Of a DNA stretch of 64,000 nt, positions 33,303 to 44,760 are shown piece by piece. Position numbers and translations under genes: made by a program. The first letter of the stretch is position 1. Every line of letters starts with the position of its first letter. The notes under the pieces were generated by a model. The model was not told where the DNA came from and made no database searches. It was given only the letters and a program-made list of their open reading frames with translations. Source of the stretch: Patiria pectinifera (lineage: Eukaryota; Echinodermata; Asteroidea; Valvatida; Asterinidae); contig CM057147.1 of the NCBI GenBank assembly GCA_029964075.1, positions 22,837,513 to 22,901,512 of the forward strand. The letters are read 5' to 3'.

Positions 33303-33395
33303 AGTGTTTTCATTGGGACAATAAAGTGGCACTACATGTACAAGTGATTTATTTTAATCACTTGTAGTGCCACTTTGTTGTCCCAAAAGAACACT
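33303..33395. repeat. 93-bp hairpin
   Basis: AGTGTTTTCATTGGGACAAT and AAAGTGGCACTACATGTACA are mirrored by TGTAGTGCCACTTTGTTGTC and CCAAAAGAACACT around a TTTATTTTA loop. Small foldback element in intron 4. Confidence 0.75.
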
Positions 33396-34454
33396 GATCT
33401 TGTATGATGTATTACTTTATGGTTTCATTCCATCATTTAACTGTACTGTAAATGATTTGGCATATATTATTTTTTATATTTTGTTTAAATGATATACCCC
33501 CGGTACATGTAGTCTACATGTTTATATCATTTGAGGCAAATTTGAAAAAGGATTTATTAATTAACCCTGCAGGTCTACTCCAGATCTTCAAAAATCCAGA
33601 ACACGGTTTGGTCATTTGCAAAATGTCAGTGCTGCCACACCTAACAGCTGCCATTAACAGGACTTGATGTCCAAAGTACTTTGTACATTTACCCAGAATG
33701 TCTCAATACAATGTACCGTGGTTGATTTCGGAGAATTTTCTGAAATTTCTTAGCAAAAAACACCACACAACTGACAGAAGTGTTATGTGTTGCACTAGAT
33801 AATCCAAGTACAATATCTGAGGAACAGGCAAACAGCATGCAAGTTTTACCCGTTATGAAAGATTTACCGTAAGCTAATACTAATTTTAATGAATGTCAAG
33901 AAAAGTTTCCAAAATGCACTTGATGGTTTTATAATTTTGACAGTGGATTTAACTTGTAATTACATTTGTACACGAATGGGAAATTGTCATTTTTGAAAAC
34001 CTTTTTGAAAATATCGATCATTTTAAAATTTATGTAGCACCGAAACTGCAGGCACCAGAATCAACGGGGAAAGGGGAAGTTGCCCCCTTAAGAGTCATGA
34101 GTTTGTCATCATTTGAAAATCCCGATACAGTCTACCTGCCAACAGGCAATGCACACACATTCACTAACTTTTTAAGTGTGTATTTGCCTGCAATCGGGGA
34201 CCCCCTATTGTCCCTCTTTCGTTTGTACTATAACTTTTTAGGAAGACCTCCCATATGTTTTGTACCTGAATCCAAATTGGGGACCTCTTGGGAATTGGGA
34301 ACCTCTCAGGAATTTGGGACCCTACTGTCCTCTATTGTTCAACGTCCCCAATTGAATGCAGAAACAAACTCACACGCACACCCACAGGCATTTAAATGTT
34401 CTTGATTTTGTTCTATTTTCAAAGTTCTTTCATTTTCTCCCATCAATCCTTCAG

Positions 34455-34640
34455 GTGATGAAGACCTTTAAAGCCAGCATGACCACCTCCCAGCCCATCC
34501 TGGCACCCGAGGACTACGACACCCTCTTCTTCAAGATTCCCGAGCTGTGTGAGGTCCACCGTGAGTTCTGCAATCACATGGAGCCCAAGCTGCAAGAATG
34601 GACCCCCGAGCAGACCTACGGTGATTCCTTCAAACTTCTG
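34455..34640 (+). CDS. bcr: BCR-like RhoGEF, exon 5: DH domain
   Basis: Acceptor AATCCTTCAG, donor CTTCTG|GTGAGG; phase 0 at both ends; residues 396-457. MKTFKASMTTSQPILAPED and TLFFKIPELCEVHREF align closely with human BCR MKPLKAAATTSQPVLTSQQ and TIFFKVPELYEIHKEF, the clearest match in the gene. It covers the second DH helix, which supports the catalytic surface. Family identity (BCR/ABR subfamily of Dbl GEFs) is secure from this exon alone. Confidence 0.95.
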
Positions 34641-34857
34641 GTGAGGCAGACCATTCAGTAATCAATTCTTAACCCCCCCACCTTTTGATCCCCCTTCTTG
34701 ATCCCTTCCCTCCTTCTTGATCCCTCCCACCTTTTGATCTTACCCCCACTCCCTTGTTCCTTGCCCGGCCCCTTCCCCTCTCTCCATAAGGGTTTATGGC
34801 TTGTGACTAGCGCCCCTTGAACAAAGATATTGACAAATGGAGAAAACTGCCAACAGG

Positions 34858-34930
34858 GCTGGATAGCTCAGTTAGTAGAGCACCTGAACGGTAATCCGTA
34901 GGTTGCAGGTTCAAGCCCCCTCCAGCCTTT
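34858..34930 (+). repeat. tRNA-like sequence (SINE head), upstream of exon 6
   Basis: GGCTGGATAGCTCAGTTAGT begins a tRNA-shaped sequence. GGCTGGA pairs with TCCAGCC, the D arm pairs GCTC/GAGC, and the T-loop reads TTCAAGC. The anticodon and T stems pair poorly and position 33 is not T, so a working tRNA is unlikely. It resembles a tRNA-Lys-type D arm. Tail TTTGTTCATTTTTTCAATAA matches the copy at 35262. Confidence 0.6.
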
Positions 34931-35045
34931 GTTCATTTTTTCAATAAATTGTTAGAATTCACCCAGTCAGTTTCCGCTTGTCAGTTCCTTGTCAGTTCAT
35001 CGATGTCCTAGTTTTGATCATATCCACTTTGTGCCCACTTTCCAG

Positions 35046-35193
35046 GCAAGTCATTTTGGGGTGCATGAGGAGTACATAGCCAACTACAAGAAAGCCATGG
35101 CCTGCTTGGAGAGGCTGAAGAAAGAGAGCGAACGCTTCAATGCAATCTCAGTCAGCATCAAGTTGCCGAACGGCGTCACCTACACAATGGAAT
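35046..35193 (+). CDS. bcr: BCR-like RhoGEF, exon 6: DH domain
   Basis: Acceptor CTTTCCAG, donor ATGGAAT|GTAAGT; enters in phase 0, leaves in phase 1; residues 458-506. HFGVHEEYIANYKKAMACLE aligns with human BCR QLGVYRAFVDNYGVAMEMAE, and the following KESERFNAISVSIKLPNG continues the alignment up to the next conserved helix. The leftover T joins CA of the next exon to give Ser. Confidence 0.92.
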
Positions 35194-35261
35194 GTAAGTA
35201 CATGTCTTGGATGCTTCTTAATTAGAGGAGCATCAAAATGCTGTGAGCTGTTGTAGTAAAC

Positions 35262-35336
35262 CCTTGATAGCTCAGTTGGAAGAGCACCGGAACAGCAATC
35301 TGGAGGACAGAGGTTCAAACCCCATTCCAGTCAGTT
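35262..35336 (+). repeat. tRNA-like sequence (SINE head), downstream of exon 6
   Basis: TTGATAGCTCAGTTGGAAGA starts a second copy. The anticodon stem pairs well (CCGGA/TCTGG) around ACAGCAA, but position 33 is C and the acceptor stem is incomplete. T-arm-like sequence is GAGGTTCAAACCCC, tail TTTCTTTGTTCAA. Same family and strand as 34858-34930; the two bracket exon 6. Likely SINE copies. Confidence 0.6.
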
Positions 35337-36222
35337 TCTTTGTTCAACTTTAAAAAAGAAACTAATTTAATTTCCAAATTTAGAAGCCAGCCTTAATCCA
35401 CCTTCTCTAAAAAAATATCCTAAAGGCCTAATAAAGTAATGGCAAGAACTTTGGGTTCTTGTGAAAAAAAAAAAAATCACATGCCATTTATTGATCAGGA
35501 AATGAATTCCAGCTTTGATATATATTCGTTCTACAAGTGCATTCAACACAAAAACATCAGTAACAGGAAGTAAGGTGGCACACTACATGTGTATACGGTG
35601 GCCTAGGTGGGTTTTTTTAAGCAGAAATGATCCTTTTTGTTCAAACGTTTTTGACAGCACAAAGCGCTGTTCATTGCCCCTGTGCAGTCACGTTCAGGTA
35701 CAGTTGTTTGGATAAGAATTGCGTGCGATGGGGAATGTGACGTGTATTCTTTATATAATAATAAAAAAAAAAACCAGGGACGTCACACAAATATGCATAG
35801 ACGGATGCATTGTGCTCTGCATTCAATCACAGTTCCTGTTTGGGTTGTTGTCGTCGTCGGTAGACTTAATACCCGGCATGGCAACGTGCATTGTGGTCTG
35901 ATGGGTGTTACCGAATACTCCCAACCATTCCTGTGGATTATTTTTTTCCTTTTTTTATTTTTGGTGACAAAAACTCTCTGAGATCATGGGTGGTGATAAA
36001 AACTCTCTGAGATCATGAATGCAGACATCTGGGTATTTATGTAGATCAGCATAAAGTTGTGGGAATAGTGGGTGCACCTCCCTATTGCGTATGTAATCCA
36101 GCACATGGAAATCCACATTTATGGCTTCCTCAGGCGTTAAATTCCCCTCTGCACCTTGCCAGACAAATTGTGTTTCTTTGGGGAAATGTCCGGGAAATTT
36201 ATTTCAAGAAAAATGCAGCTTA

Positions 36223-36650
36223 TATACACTCAACCAGAAAAGAAGGTCCCCCCCCCCTTAATACTTCTTTGTCTCACTCAAAAACTACTGGGCACATCTT
36301 GCTCAAATTACGACTGATCAGTACAGAAATTCCTTAGCAATCCAGTCATACTCTTAAGCAATTTATGACAACTGGTACCAAAAAAAAAGTTGCACTTTTG
36401 TATACGTGCAAGGTGAGTGTGAACCACAACTTGCACGTATACAAAAGTGCAACTGTTTACGGTATCATTTGTCATAAATTGCATAAATTCATACACATTA
36501 TCACTGTTTTGGGCCAATTAAAGTGTATGGCTGGACTGCTAAGGAATTTCTGTACTGATTAGTCATTATTTAAGCGAGAGGTGCTCAGTAGTTTTTGAGT
36601 TAGACAAAAAAGTATTGGAAGGGGGACTTTCTTTTTTGGTTGAGTGTATA
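36223..36650. mobile_element. Foldback element, about 428 bp
   Basis: TATACACTCAACCAGAAAAG is mirrored by CTTTTTTGGTTGAGTGTATA. Inner matches include ACTCAAAAACTACTGGGCAC, CAGTACAGAAATTCCTTAGC and GTTGCACTTTTGTATACGTG, each with an inverted partner, so the arms are nearly 190 bp around a short centre. Non-coding, intron 6. Confidence 0.88.
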
Positions 36651-37225
36651 GGTTATGTACAGTATGCAAATCTAAGTATTAATAGTACTTGACCAAGACA
36701 GTCTCACACAAAAAAGGTTGAGATTCCGTAAATTACATTCTAGGCATTGCTTCAGATGTACATTGTAAGGCTGAGCTTGTGAATTGTGTACTGGACAGTG
36801 TAAGCCTATTGAACTCAATTAAATAATTGAAAGCACATTGTATGAGATGGGGAAGTTGTTGGGCAAAAAGGTCCTCTTTTTGTCTCGTATGTAACGCCAT
36901 GTTTTCTTTAATTACCTAATCACTGCAAAGACTAATAACATAAAATTTCTTATGGGTATTGTCCGTGCAGATGCTCACCAGTAGAATAAAAAAAGAAATA
37001 CCACTGAAATCCATGAATATCTTTGGTTATGTGTGGGAATGTAGCGTGCCCAAATTCTTGAACTTGCCCATTTGCTGAAATCAGTAGAACTGTTTTACAA
37101 GGGAAATCACGAGACCACCAGATATGACTGTACACCGGTCACCAAACTACTGGACTTTTGGCCAACTGTTTGGTGGCTCATTTTGAGCAGAGGTGTTAAT
37201 TTAATAACCTCTGAACATCAGATCT

Positions 37226-37493
37226 AGGCCCAATTTCATAGCACAGCTTAACAGTAAGCAAAAAAGTTGTGCTTACTATAGCAGAAAATCATGCTGCTGC
37301 TTAAGCACTATTTCATGCTAAGAATATGCGCGCACATGGAGATTTCGATTGTTACGTCACTGATTTAAGCAAAGTTTTCTTCTGGGGTTAAGCCTGCTTT
37401 TGCTGTGCTTACTGCTAAACGGTCCCTATGAAATAGATGGAGGCTCGGTAAGCACAAAGGCGGCTGTTAAGCAGCGCTATGAAATTGGGCCCA
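37226..37493. mobile_element. MITE with GGCCCAATTTCATAGC ends
   Basis: AGGCCCAATTTCATAGCACA plus GCTTAAC is mirrored by GTTAAGC plus AGCGCTATGAAATTGGGCCC. The interior repeats GCTTACT/AGTAAGC motifs. This terminal word is common in marine-invertebrate genomes in my recollection, unverified here. Confidence 0.8.
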
Positions 37494-37833
37494 GGGTATC
37501 ACAGAACTTGTTATCTCAAGTGAAGAAAATTTTTTTTTTTAAAGAATGCTTCTCCTTTTTTTTTAAGCGTTTGATGTCGGTGTTATTATAGTGTAATGAA
37601 ATGGAAAGAAGCCTTTTCAGTCACAAACTTTGTTCCGTGTATAAACCATCAAAGCTCATGTTTCACAAGAATTGCTGTTTAAAATGCATCGGCCTTTTAT
37701 CTAGTAGGAAGTGTGAATGTGCAAAATTCATTCAATTGGTCACTGATTTAAGGTCGTCGTACTTCACCATGGAACTGGCTTGGAACTGGCTTGGAAATAC
37801 ATCGTAGTGCAGTCGTTTCTGGTTTTGTTTCTA

Positions 37834-38579
37834 GTTATTAGTCATGACAACTAAAACAAACACACAAAGAGAAATCAAACATGCAAGGTTCTGAAAACCC
37901 TGAAAGTAGGTCAGCTCCCGTAACTGAAAGGAGGAAAGAAATCATTAACCTCCAAACAAATCCAACAAATGAGGAAACTTTCACCAATAAGAGGCACTTT
38001 GCAGTTATTAGTCATGACAACTAAAACAAACACACAGAGAGAAATCAAACATGCATTATCCTGCAAATCCTGGAAATAGGTCAGCTCCCGTAACTGAGAA
38101 TAAGAATTAATTATTATTATTATTAACTGAAAGGAGGAAAGAAATCATTAACCTCCAAACAAATCCAACAAAAGAGGAAACTTTCACCAATAAGAGGCAC
38201 TTTGCAGTTATTAGTCATGACAACTAAAACAAACACACAGAGAGAAATCAAACATGCATTATCCTGCAAATCCTGGAAATAGGTCAGCTCCCGTAACTGA
38301 GAATAAGAATTAATTATTATTATTATTAACTGAAAGGAGGAAAGAAATCATTAACCTCCAAACAAATCCAACAAAAGAGGAAACTTTCACCAATAAGAGG
38401 CACTTTGCAGTTATTAGTCATGACAACTAAAACAAACACACAGAGAGAAATCAAACATGCATTATCCTGCAAATCCTGGAAATAGGTCAGCTCCCGTAAC
38501 TGAAAGGAGGAAAGAAATCATTAACCTCCAAACAAATCCAACTAAAGAGGAAACTTTCACCAATAAGAGGCACTTTGCA
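37834..38579 (+). repeat. Four-copy tandem repeat, 170/203-bp units
   Basis: Units start at 37834, 38004, 38207 and 38410, each opening GTTATTAGTCATGACAAC and ending GGCACTTTGCA. Units 2 and 3 carry an extra GAGAATAAGAATTAATTATT-type insert of about 33 bp before the AACTGAAAGGAGGAAAG block. Copies are nearly identical, so the expansion is recent. No protein-coding character. Confidence 0.93.
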
Positions 38580-39489
38580 CCATTGCTGCTGGAGTGTGGA
38601 GTGTGTTGCTGCATTTATGTGGGGACAAGATGCATTAACATTTGAAGTTCCCACAACTCAGTCCAAATGTTCCCATCAGCCCATGCAAGGGCGCAGAATC
38701 CTGCGCTGAAGTTGTCTGTTTGCCCAGCTATATTAACGGTACCGTCATACATGTGCGCGTACGTGTAAATGAAAGCAAGACTGAACTATTAAACACAATT
38801 CAATCAATCACAGTTTCTCTTTGTTGTGTGTAATTGTTTTGTTTTGAGTAGACCTGTGTAATTTGACTGGTACACACTATAATGCACATTGTCAGTACCC
38901 TCTTCCTTACACGTAGTACCGGTGAAGCATGAATTTAGGTTTCATGAAATACGATCTCATTGGTGGTATTGCGCATGCTCATGCATAGATAATTAGGAGA
39001 GGGACCGGTCACGTGAGAGGGTTTAACCAATAAAAGGGAAAAAGAGTCCGATTTTCATACGAGTCCGATTTTCATATGACACCCGGGTATGTAACTGTTG
39101 TTTGTGTTGAGCATTTTGTACAGTGGTGTTTTTTTTTTTTGGTTGGTTTGTTGTTCCTGTTCCATGCCCTTGGTAGGTCAGCATTTGTGGGAAGGGTATA
39201 AGGGCTTCTATTGTTGGGAAAAACTTGGACTGTGTTGGGGAAACTTATCAAGTACGGCCAAAAACATGTTTAGTCCCCAAAATAAGTATCGTTAACCTTA
39301 CACGCTGTCCCCACAACCCAGAAAATTAACAAAAAACACGCTTTCTCCTTGAGAGTTCCTGTTTTGTTTCCATGGAATCATCCTATAACAAAACATATAA
39401 CCTTCACTTAACCAAACTTTCAAATTGAATCTGTTCTAACACAGCACATGTATTACCGTTTGTAGACAAGATGTTTGGGGACTTTTGTT

Positions 39490-40074
39490 GTCATACATGT
39501 ATATATCAATCAATCTAGTTTTATTTCATAACTTCATAATGAAAACATATAAAGTACGTAACTTAATAGATAAACAAAACATAAAAGTAAATGACAAAGA
39601 TAAGTAACAAAGATAAATGAAAAGCAGAGAAGTTATAAGGAAGTTGTAAGAAGTCCAAGGACTTATGAAACACTCCCTTTTAACCCCCCCCCCCACCCCC
39701 CACCCCCGAGAGAAAATTCCAAGTGTTCCCTTTACGCCCAACTACCACACCCAACCTAAGATGTTCCATTAACTTAATAAAGACAAGAATGTATGATTAA
39801 AACAATGAACAATGTAAACACTGTGAGAGTGGTAAAGTAGTAATAAACAAAATAAACAAAATCAATTTCCTTGCAAGTAGTTTCTATACAATGTTTTGAA
39901 AACAGTTAAAGACTTCGCTTCAGAAGTGAAAGATGGCAATCCGTTCCAGAGTTTGCAGCCTTGATAGCGAATGCTGTGTTGGAGGGCTGTGGTTTTACAT
40001 TTAACTTGGGTTTTCACTGAGTCATCCAGTCCCTTACAACCATCACACTTTGGTGATATTTTTTTGTAATGCAT
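39490..40074 (-). pseudogene. LINE 3' end: RT C-terminus plus 3' UTR tail
   Basis: The minus strand encodes HSIRYQGCKLWNGLPSFT, then SLTVFKTLYRNYL. This is the C-terminal pattern (IRYxGxxLWNxLP...S...FKxxLKxYL) of non-LTR retrotransposon reverse transcriptases. Downstream the strand is T-rich and ends in GAAATAAAACTAGATTGATT near 39500, a LINE-like 3' tail. The 5' part is missing. Antisense to the BCR-like gene, in intron 6. Confidence 0.8.
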
Positions 40075-40617
40075 GGCTGACTTTTGCCATGACCTTTCAT
40101 CACTACAACAAAACTAAACAAATAAGTACACTTGGCAGATACATCACACTAAATTTAAATGACTGCACAATTTGCATGAGAAACATGGAAACAGTCACAG
40201 AGATTAGATACACTTTCCATCAAGAACTCTTGAGTCCTTTGATTTTAATTTCAGATTTATCCTTTTTTTTCCTGTGACGTGGAACTTGGTGGCAACTGGA
40301 AGTACTGAGTTTTTATTTATTCCTTCCGACTTGTTAATCACCCTAACTCCCTAGGGGGTGTGCAAAATCATATTGAAATTGGAGGATTCAGGACTGCGTA
40401 CGTGCACATGTGCCGGTACACGTCCGTCATAATCACATGATCAAGATACATTTATGTAGCATTTCTTCCTGTTGTCAGTGTATTGTGCAAATCAAGGTTA
40501 CATACGTACATGATCATTGTGGTGCCCCTCTGTCGTCATTGAACAAAACAGCCTTCATGAAAACATGCGTGTACAAAAACACAGCACACACACGTTTGGT
40601 ACATGTCATTTCGTATA

Positions 40618-40760
40618 AGGCCAAAAAAAAAAACTTGGTCTCTGTCTCTGGGCAGCGGCATTTTTTTAAATCGTCATTTTTTTTTTTTTTTTTTTCAAAT
40701 TAATACGGGAGCTACAACAGCAACCCTTTATTGCCGCACCTCCTCAAATTTTTTTGCCTA
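40618..40760. repeat. Fragment of the AAGGCCAAAAAAA family
   Basis: It begins AAGGCCAAAAAAAAAAACTT then GGTCTCTG and ends near AAATTTTTTTGCCTAATG, a loose mirror of the start. GGGAGCTACAACAGCAAC resembles GCGGTAGCTACAACAGCGAT at 48565, linking it to that copy. Confidence 0.55.
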
Positions 40761-42127
40761 ATGTAGAATTAGCAATAAGAGGTACAGATTTTTCCAAAGT
40801 ATTTCTTAAATACACAAACAATCATGTACGTGTGCTTGTACCATGTATCAATAGTCTACATGTACATGTTGGAAAGCCCACAACGTAGGGGCTTTCATTT
40901 TGGTATGGAGCTCTATAGCTCGTTTTCTGGAGATATGACATTGCATATTACTTCCTTGGAGTTTGTGTACACAACTGAGAAAACAGGCTTTGAAATACCT
41001 GGCTCGATTGTAGATGTGGGCACGACGCACTCAAAATTGTCATTTTTCCCCACTTTATTCATTGAAATCAACTTTTTTGTTAATGAAGCCCAAAACTTTG
41101 GGTCACCAAGATGTTATTCATGACAAACAATGAAAATCACACTCTGACAAAATTTTCACCCTCTCAATGTTGAGCGGGCCATTACACGATAATGCACAGC
41201 ACGACTTAATACCCTTTTTTTGCAGAGCGGGTCACATTTTGTTCAAATATTGTGGAGAGGAAGAGACACGTTCACAAAAGTCAGATTTACAGCTCTGCAT
41301 TTAGACGGCTCATCCAAAAAAATATCATATACGTACATTTTCAGTTTGGCCGCCAGAAGTTCAGTTCACAAAATGACCAAACAAATAAACCTAACAAAGT
41401 ATAGTAAAAAAAAAATGGATTCCCTACTTTTTCCTTTTGTTAGCGCATGTGAGTAAGCATATTTTATGCTTTGAAAAAGATATTGCCATGCATGCATGGC
41501 TTCCAATAACCATGTGATCTACATGTAGATCAGTTGTCCGTATAATAACCAAAAATAGCTTTTTGGTAATCGGCCCTGTTTTTGTATTTATCCAACTGGT
41601 TTTGAATTGGGATTTTTTTTACCCATTACTTCTCCTTTTTTGATGATGATTCTGTAGCACGTGATCTTGCCACTACACAGTTACGTGTACGTGCATGGTT
41701 TCAGCATTTTTATCTAAATTAATTGAATCTGCAATCTAGATAGAAACTTGGAAGTGAAAGAGATTTGTTTCTAAATTGAATCATCCCTACAAGAAAAGGG
41801 ATTATTCAGTAATCAGTTCCTGTTTCATTGTATTATTTATTGTCCTCTGCATTGATAAAGTACACGTACACATGATAATGTACTCTTGCATGCTATGCAT
41901 TAAAAAGTGTGCTTTGCTACATGAAGCTTTAGATTTTTATACATGTTATATTTGTTTTCATACTGTAGAATCATATGTAAGACAAAACATACTTAATCTC
42001 TCATTGCACCCCATTTGTGTGGAAAGACCCGCTCGCCGTCACTTTGATCATCCTCAAAACTTATATTTTTCTCTTTCTCTCTCTCCCCCCCCCAACCTGT
42101 TTTTACAATTGAGTCATTGTTAGTACT

Positions 42128-42667
42128 ACAGAACAAACACTGGGTCTTACATGTACTGGGTGAGTAAAAAAAAAGGAAACCCAAATGTTGGGACCATTGT
42201 TATAGTGAAGTTCTGCATGTAGCACTTTCAAAATCTAGGATATGAAGCTTTCTTTTAGTACAAGAATCATGTACATTTCAAGTTACGGAATTTTAAACAC
42301 AACCCCTGTTTTAAGGTTCTGTCCACTGATCACAAAAAAAAGTGTGCGTTCTTTCAGCAAAACGAAAACAATTTACACACATCTGTATGCAATTTGTTTT
42401 CATTTTGCTGAAAGAACACTCAAATTTTTTTTGTGATCCATGGACAGAACCTTAAAACGGTGGTTGTTTTTAAAATTCCGTAACTTGAAAAGTACATGAG
42501 TGATGTGAATGATTCTTGCACTTAAAAGAAAGCTTATGAATTGGGCTTTCATATCCTATGTTTTGTAAGTGCTACATGCAGAACTTCACTAAAACAATAG
42601 TCCCGACATTTGGGTTTCGCTTTTTTTATTCACCCTGTACAGAACAAACGCTGGGTCCTACATGTAC
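42128..42667. mobile_element. Foldback element with about 230-bp arms and 29-bp flanking direct repeats
   Basis: Arms open with GGGTGAGTAAAAAAAAAGGA plus AACCCAAATGT and its mirror. They share the GTGAAGTTCTGCATGTAGCA, AGTTACGGAATTTTAAA and AAGGTTCTGTCCA blocks and meet near 42388. The flanks at 42128-42156 and 42639-42667 are 29-bp direct repeats (ACAGAACAAAC...TACATGTAC) with two differences. A solo arm lies at 47755-47965. Intron 6. Confidence 0.88.
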
Positions 42668-43519
42668 ATCTATGTGTCCATTTTGTGCTCCAGTGATTGG
42701 TACATGTATAATATTAGTCTTGTTTCGACATAGCCTACATGTATATGTAATTGTCAAAAACAACCCAAAACCTTGAATTTTAAAATTAAAACATTACAAT
42801 ATATCAAAAGCTGAAGAAAGTCAGTTTCATTTCCAAAATATTTTTTTATAATTTATGTAATTGTTTACGAAAATAGAACCCCCACAAAACAAGTGAGGCC
42901 TTGTATATGGGTTGTGGTATGGTCCATGGGTTTCATACAACTTCCATGCATTTCACCCCCTCATGCATATATATATAAAACTCAATGCACCCATCACACA
43001 GACTTTTGTATAATTTCAGAAATACAAGCATTCTGACATGTATACATGTAAACTGGACATTGGAGTTTGAAGTCACCAAACCCAGCATGGTGTTTAAAAA
43101 ACCTCAAACAAATTCTGCCTAAATAAGGGTTGGTTTCTCATGTTATAATAAGCTCATATAGTGTATTTAAGCTGAACTAAATGCTCCATCACATTTTCAG
43201 TCGTCAAAAACACACCCTTTTTTACGCCAAGTTAAAGTACATGTACATACTCTGTACCTTGCCTTAAAACGGTCCTCAAATCGGTTCAAAAATCAAAATA
43301 ATGGGGTATATATACATTGAATCAGTGCTAGAGATTGTGGAAGTGATTTCTGTGACCTAAAAGAAAACTTTATTGTAGTTGTCAAACAGCTTTGAATCGT
43401 ATTGAGTTAGTAAGAAAATTGACTAAGTTCAGTGTTTTCTATCCAATTTCAGCATTGGCAAACACAAGGCAATATAATGTCTGTGATGGTTTATGGCATA
43501 GATTTGAGACACAATGATG

Positions 43520-44036
43520 TTAAAGGGAAGATTTGCAAACGTCAAAAAATGAAATGATCAAATTATCACAAAATATCCCACTGAATTGTTAGGGACTGAT
43601 AGTCTAAAACATCCTTTAAAATCGTGGCTCCTGGTGTGCTGACATTTTCAAGAAAAGGTGTATTTTTCCAACGCTGGTCGGCCGACCAGCGTTGGAGAAA
43701 ACTGGCCTTTTTCAAAAACTGTTCCTAATTTTTCATATTTAGTTATCCTGACTTTTCTTCTTAATTGATTACACACGTGTGAAGGGGTACAAGCCTGCTA
43801 GACTGATTCTCCGACCTTACAATTTCCCAAAGTGTATTAATTGCTCCGTTTCATCTTAAGTGGGGTCAGGGAACCAGACTACAAGAACATGATAGGTTTT
43901 CTTGGTTTTTCCAGCATCTACAAGCCCAAAACGTGAAACAAGTCAGTTTAACAATATTTTCCATAACATACTAATCCTCCAAATCCATTTATTTCTGAAA
44001 ATTGTAGCAAAAGCAAATGTTGTACATTCCCTTTAA
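43520..44036. mobile_element. TTAA MITE with central palindrome, copy 1
   Basis: Bounded by TTAA at both ends; left TTAAAGGGAAGATTTGCAAA, right TGTTGTACATTCCCTTTAA. Homologous over its length to 49829-50357 and inverted 55431-55970. At 43667-43696 it holds a 30-bp perfect palindrome whose half-arm is TCCAACGCTGGTCGG. The other copies have CGGTGG where this has CGCTGG, with the partner base changed as well. Confidence 0.88.
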
Positions 44037-44499
44037 CATACATGTATGTGCGCACTTTCCTGTGGAAACCAGGTGGGAACGAGAGACCCCAAGCTGCTAT
44101 AAGAAAGTGCTCATGTAAACAAAATATGACATCCTTATGTTCCTGGTCTGTCACCCATTTTGAGTGATTTCAAGTGATTTCAAGTGACAAGAACACCAAC
44201 TTGTAGATGCTCTGAGGATTTCATAGGAGTGTGCAATGTTATTACATCAGTGTATGATCAATGCAGAAAATCTTATTCGACTGCATAAAAAAACGGAAGT
44301 GGTAACAGTAAAAAGTGGAGGGGTTTTCCCTGATTCACTCATCAGCATGTGAGTCTTCTGCATGCAGACTCAAAGCCTATGTATAATTCTCAATTTCTGT
44401 TCCCCGCGCCCTAAAGATAAGTGGGAAAAATACATTTTTTCTTGCTGCAGAAATATGTATAATAATGTGGAACCTTTTTCTGTCCTTTGTTTCCTACAG

Positions 44500-44552
44500 C
44501 AATGTTGAATACGCCTCTGCAGAGAATAACAAAGCTGACAATGGTCCTGAGC
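44500..44552 (+). CDS. bcr: BCR-like RhoGEF, exon 7: 53-bp micro-exon of the DH domain
   Basis: Acceptor TTTCCTACAG, donor CTGAGC|GTAAGT. It enters in phase 1 (T from exon 6 plus CA gives Ser507) and leaves in phase 0; residues 507-524. The peptide SMLNTPLQRITKLTMVLS aligns with human BCR TLLYKPVDRVTRSTLVLH, the most conserved DH helix (LLxxPxxRxxxxxxxL), including the Pro and Arg typical of Dbl domains. Odd: the Lys before the Pro is Thr. It restores continuity between exons 6 and 8, which strengthens the whole model. Confidence 0.9.
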
Positions 44553-44654
44553 GTAAGTATACAACAAATTGAGACAATCAGCCAATAGCGGCTGGGATGA
44601 ATATTCATACCTGTACGGTACGAATACATTTATAAGATCATTACATAAAAGGTG

Positions 44655-44760
44655 ATGTTATGAGTGGTGTAGCCAGGGTTCTCATCCTAGGGAGCGAATG
44701 GGGGGCTGGATGTTACAATGGGGGGGGGGGGGGGTTCATCCGTGCTGAAAGGTACACAGG
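44655..44760 (+). repeat. Possible hAT-type MITE fragment
   Basis: GAGTGGTGTAGCCAGGG resembles the terminal CAGTGGCGTAGCCAGG seen at 56635; a G-run follows at 44720-44734. The other end is not found. Confidence 0.35.

Noticed and set aside
34858..34930. Functional tRNA gene
   Set aside because: Anticodon and T stems pair poorly, position 33 is not T, and a related copy with the same tail lies 400 bp away; a SINE head explains it better.
37834..38579. CRISPR-like array
   Set aside because: Whole units are repeated without unique spacers, in a eukaryotic intron; it is a tandem satellite-like repeat.
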